From positions 1 to 9,360 of the forward strand of contig JANOPZ010000136.1 of assembly GCA_031422195.1 (NCBI GenBank): a DNA stretch of 9,360 nucleotides, read 5' to 3'. Every line of letters begins with the position of its first letter. Position 1 is the first letter of the stretch. Below the pieces are notes generated by a model that was given only the letters and a program-made list of their open reading frames with translations, made no database searches and was not told where the DNA came from. This document shows positions 6,976-9,360 of the stretch, in pieces. Made by a program: the position numbers and the translations under genes. This DNA is from JALOTE01 sp031422195 (GTDB lineage: Bacteria; Pseudomonadota; Alphaproteobacteria; Rhizobiales; Rhizobiaceae).

Positions 6976-7441
6976 GCTTACCCATATCACGTCTGATGGC
7001 GCAGCCCATATGGTGGACGTATCTGGCAAAGCTGTAACCACGCGCAGCGCGACGGCCATCGGTTCGGTAAAAATGCTGGCTGGAACGTTAGACACCATCC
7101 TCAAAGGCAATGCAGCCAAAGGCGACGTAATTGCCACGGCGCGCATTGCCGGCATTATGGCAGCCAAACGCACGTCTGACATTATCCCGCTTTGCCACCC
7201 GTTGATGATTGCCAAGGTGACGCTCGATATCGAACCCGATATTGATTTACCGGGCCTGCGCATTGCCGCCACCGTTAAGGTTGAAGGCAAGACCGGCGTG
7301 GAAATGGAAGCATTAACAGCAGCTTCTGTGGCTTGCCTAACAATTTACGATATGGCCAAAGCACTGGAAAAAGGCATGGTCATAACCGAAATCCGCTTGA
7401 CCGATAAAACCGGCGGCAAATCTGGCGATTGGAAAAGCTAA
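6968..7441 (+). CDS. moaC: Cyclic pyranopterin monophosphate synthase MoaC
   Basis: Cytosolic enzyme of molybdenum-cofactor synthesis that converts the MoaA product (3',8-cyclo-GTP) to cyclic pyranopterin monophosphate. The 157-residue product is full length. It has MVDVSGK (15-21), the substrate-binding KRTSDIIPLCHPL (67-79, with His77), KTGVEMEALTAAS (108-120), and the catalytic Asp128 and Lys131 in YDMAKA, at the same numbering as E. coli. The C-terminal TDKTGGKSGDW is typical. The ATG at 6968 is preferred over an in-frame start at 6938 because MAELTHI fits the family and AAGG sits 9 bases upstream. It overlaps trpC by 8 bases and touches moeA by 1 base. MoaA is not in this window. Confidence 0.97.
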   Translation: MAELTHITSDGAAHMVDVSGKAVTTRSATAIGSVKMLAGTLDTILKGNAAKGDVIATARIAGIMAAKRTSDIIPLCHPLMIAKVTLDIEPDIDLPGLRIAATVKVEGKTGVEMEALTAASVACLTIYDMAKALEKGMVITEIRLTDKTGGKSGDWKS

Positions 7442-8637
7442 TGCTAACCGTGCCTGAGGCTTTGGCGCGAGTTTTGGCAGATGCAAAGCCGCTCAATATT
7501 GAAACGGTTGCACTTAACCGCGCCACTGGCCGCACTTTAGCCAGCCCCGTTTTAGCTTTGCGCACGCAACCGCCTGTCGCGATTTCTGCAATGGATGGTT
7601 ATGCTGTTCGCGCTGTAGACGCCAAGTTTGGCGCTCGGCTGGCAGTCATTGGTGCAGCGCCCGCAGGAAAGCCTTTTGAGGGCACTATTAATCCCGGAGA
7701 GACTTGCCGGATTTTCACGGGGGCAGTCGTGCCTCAAGGCGCCGACGCGGTTTTGATTCAAGAGAATGCAACTGCAACCAATCTCACAATTCAAGTGCAA
7801 GAGCCCGCCAAACGCGGTGACAATATTCGCCCGGCCGGAATTGATTTTCAAACCGGCGCATCGCTGATTGCAGCTGGCACTCTGCTGAACCCGCGCCATA
7901 TCGCGTTGGCCGCCGCCGCCAACCACGCCGAACTCGAAGTCATACGCAAACCAGTGATCGCCATTATCGCCACCGGTGACGAACTGCGCGAACCTGGCTC
8001 AGATTTAGAATTAGGCCAGATCATCGCCTCCAACTCCTATGCCTTAGCCGCGATAGCACGCCAACACGGCGCACGCATTCTTGATATGGGCATCGTTCCG
8101 GACAATAAGGCCGCAATTGCTGCCAGCCTCCGCATTGCCATGCGCGACGGTGCTGATGTGATCGTCACACTCGGCGGCGCATCGGTGGGCGACCATGATC
8201 TGGTGCAAGGTGTTTTCAAAGATGAGGGCGTCGCGCTAGACTTCTGTAAAATTGCCATGCGCCCCGGCAAGCCGCTCATGTTCGGAAATTTAAGCGGGAT
8301 ACAAATACTCGGCCTACCCGGCAACCCAGTATCAGCTTATGTTTGTGCCCAATTGTTTTTGTTGCCGCTCATCGCATCGCTGCAAGGCCGCGTCTTCAAA
8401 CAAAACATACGCAATGCCGTTTTAGCCAACGCCTTGCCCGCTAATGGCCCGCGAGAACATTATGCTCGGGGCCGTATGATTGGCGAAACCGAAGATGGCG
8501 TTCCAATCGTCGAAACATTTATGGATCAGGATTCGTCCCTACTCGTGCCACTGGCCGCCAGCGATTGCCTTGTTGTGCAGGAGGCACGAGCCGCTCCGAT
8601 CGCTGCGGGTTCAAATTGCGCGATTTTACTTCTCTAA
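7441..8637 (+). CDS. moeA: Molybdopterin molybdenumtransferase MoeA
   Basis: Inserts molybdate into adenylylated molybdopterin, a late step of molybdenum-cofactor synthesis. The 398-residue product is close to the usual length of about 400. Motifs in order are SAMDGYAV (49-56), GETCRIFTGAVVPQGADAV (86-104), TGDEL (178-182), the MPT-binding GGASVGDHD (245-253), MRPGKPL (273-279) and GLPGNPVSAY (291-300). The C-terminal domain (about 325-398) is complete. I choose the ATG at 7441, which shares its A with the moaC stop (TAATG), because GGAAAA lies about 6 bases upstream. A TTG at 7429 would add only four residues. Rhizobial annotations sometimes call this gene glp. An 18-bp direct repeat covers its stop codon and a terminator follows. 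Confidence 0.97.
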   Translation: MLTVPEALARVLADAKPLNIETVALNRATGRTLASPVLALRTQPPVAISAMDGYAVRAVDAKFGARLAVIGAAPAGKPFEGTINPGETCRIFTGAVVPQGADAVLIQENATATNLTIQVQEPAKRGDNIRPAGIDFQTGASLIAAGTLLNPRHIALAAAANHAELEVIRKPVIAIIATGDELREPGSDLELGQIIASNSYALAAIARQHGARILDMGIVPDNKAAIAASLRIAMRDGADVIVTLGGASVGDHDLVQGVFKDEGVALDFCKIAMRPGKPLMFGNLSGIQILGLPGNPVSAYVCAQLFLLPLIASLQGRVFKQNIRNAVLANALPANGPREHYARGRMIGETEDGVPIVETFMDQDSSLLVPLAASDCLVVQEARAAPIAAGSNCAILLL

Positions 8638-8664
8638 CATAAACTATACTTCTCTAACATAAAC
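8627..8664 (+). repeat. 18-bp direct repeat spanning the moeA stop codon
   Basis: TACTTCTCTAACATAAAC occurs perfectly at 8627-8644 and again at 8647-8664, a 20-base period with a 2-base spacer (TA). The first copy contains the last two Leu codons and the TAA stop of moeA. The last four bases of the second copy begin the left arm of the terminator hairpin. The simplest reading is a recent tandem duplication of about 20 bases between the coding sequence and its terminator. Confidence 0.9.
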
Positions 8665-8687
8665 GGGGCACCAAAGCGCCCCGTTTT
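8661..8687 (+). terminator. Hairpin terminator after moeA, possibly bidirectional
   Basis: AAACGGGGC (8661-8669) pairs perfectly with GCCCCGTTT (8678-8686) around an 8-base loop, and a further T follows. It lies 23 bases after the moeA stop and 20 bases past the end of the convergent BMP gene. On the - strand the same stem is followed by ATGTT after a paired TTT. It therefore probably ends the rightward operon efficiently and may also stop transcription from the opposite direction. Confidence 0.85.
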
Positions 8688-8707
8688 CAGCATTCAATCA
8701 ACCAACC

Positions 8708-9360
8708 TTACTTCGGCAAATCGCCATCAACGCCTTTGACGTAGAAGTTAAGGCCGGCAAGTGTGCCGTCATCAGCGACTACACCTTTGGCAAGCCATTC
8801 AGTGCCGTCTTGTTTCATGATCGGCCCGGTAAACGGATTAAATTCGCCAGAAATGATTTTGGCCTGTGTGGCTTCCGCCATTGCTTTCACATCATCCGGC
8901 ATATTGGCATAAGGTGCCATTACGACGTGGCCTTCAGCCATGCCGCCCCAAGTGGCAGTCTGGGTCCAAGTGCCATCGAGAACGGCTTTGATGCGGCTTG
9001 CGTAATATGGACCCCAATCATCCACAATCGACGTCAGCTGTGTCGTTGGGCCAAAAGCTGCCATGTTAGAAGCCTGACCGAAAGCCATTACGCCGCGTTC
9101 AGCAGCAACCTGCATTGGTGCTGTCGAATCCGTGTGCTGGGTCAAAATATCAACGCCTTGGTCAAGAAGCGCTTTTGCAGCATCAGATTCTTTACCGGGG
9201 TCAAACCATGTGTTGACCCATACAACTTTTACTTTGAAATCCGGGTTTACAGATTGTGCGCCAAGCAAGAACGAGTTGATGCCTTGCACCACTTCAGGAA
9301 TCGGGAATGAAGCGATATAGCCTGCCTGGCCGGTTTTCGACATTTTGGCAGCAATCTGGC
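8708..9360 (-). CDS. BMP-family (PnrA-like) ABC transporter substrate-binding protein, 3' part
   Basis: Periplasmic binding protein or lipoprotein of the basic membrane protein family, whose characterised members bind purine nucleosides or related compounds for ABC import. About 216 codons are visible. The frame is open through the right window edge, so the signal peptide and N-terminal part lie beyond position 9360. The Met at 9343 is internal, preceded in frame by QIAAK. Visible family landmarks are GYIASFPIPEVVQGINSF, the segment VVWVNTWFDPGKESDAAKALLDQGVDI, then QHTDSTAPMQVAAERGV, DWGPYYASRIKAVLDGTW, and a late glycine-rich GGMAEGHV. No permease or ATPase gene follows it in its own direction before the terminator. 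Partner genes, if linked, must be upstream beyond the window. The ligand cannot be told from the sequence. Confidence 0.9.
   Translation of the reverse strand, partial: QIAAKMSKTGQAGYIASFPIPEVVQGINSFLLGAQSVNPDFKVKVVWVNTWFDPGKESDAAKALLDQGVDILTQHTDSTAPMQVAAERGVMAFGQASNMAAFGPTTQLTSIVDDWGPYYASRIKAVLDGTWTQTATWGGMAEGHVVMAPYANMPDDVKAMAEATQAKIISGEFNPFTGPIMKQDGTEWLAKGVVADDGTLAGLNFYVKGVDGDLPK

Overview
The window reads as a chromosomal housekeeping segment of an alphaproteobacterium, most likely from the Hyphomicrobiales (Rhizobiales) or a close relative. The evidence is the set and order of genes. A PpiD/SurA-type chaperone gene is followed by trpD-trpC-moaC-moeA on the + strand. Divergent from it on the - strand lie tpiA, secG and pyrG. 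From memory this arrangement is typical of that group, and the protein sequences fit. SecG has the conserved QRSEGGGLGIGGG stretch, and no trpG sits next to trpD, as expected where TrpE and TrpG are fused and encoded elsewhere. Base composition looks roughly balanced, which is low for many rhizobia. A marine or otherwise lower-GC lineage is possible, but the genus cannot be named from this window.

Layout. Positions 67-3080 are read leftward: tpiA (triose-phosphate isomerase), secG (Sec translocon subunit), a strong rho-independent terminator, then pyrG (CTP synthase) as its own unit. Positions 3081-3271 form a 191-base divergent intergenic region with two perfect 8-bp inverted repeats and several short repeated motifs. 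It is the only obvious control region here. Positions 3272-8637 are a tightly packed rightward run: the PpiD-like chaperone, trpD, trpC, moaC and moeA. Its junctions are a 7-base gap, an 8-base overlap, another 8-base overlap and a 1-base overlap, so it is very probably one transcript with coupled translation. An 18-bp direct repeat begins in the last codons of moeA. A hairpin terminator follows and lies between moeA and a convergent gene. From 8708 to the right edge, on the - strand, is the C-terminal part of a BMP-family (PnrA-like) ABC transporter substrate-binding protein that continues past the window.

Functionally the rightward operon joins periplasmic protein folding, two steps of tryptophan synthesis (anthranilate to phosphoribosyl-anthranilate, and the later indole-glycerol-phosphate step) and two steps of molybdenum-cofactor synthesis (cyclic pyranopterin monophosphate formation and molybdate insertion). 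The leftward genes cover glycolysis, protein export and CTP supply.

I found no CRISPR array, transposase, phage gene, tRNA, rRNA or defence system. All seven complete enzyme and translocon genes are intact with their family motifs, and so is the chaperone gene. The points worth a second look are small-scale: the repeats in the divergent promoter region, the direct repeat at the moeA stop, the two identical overlap junctions, and the BMP gene where lexA would be expected.
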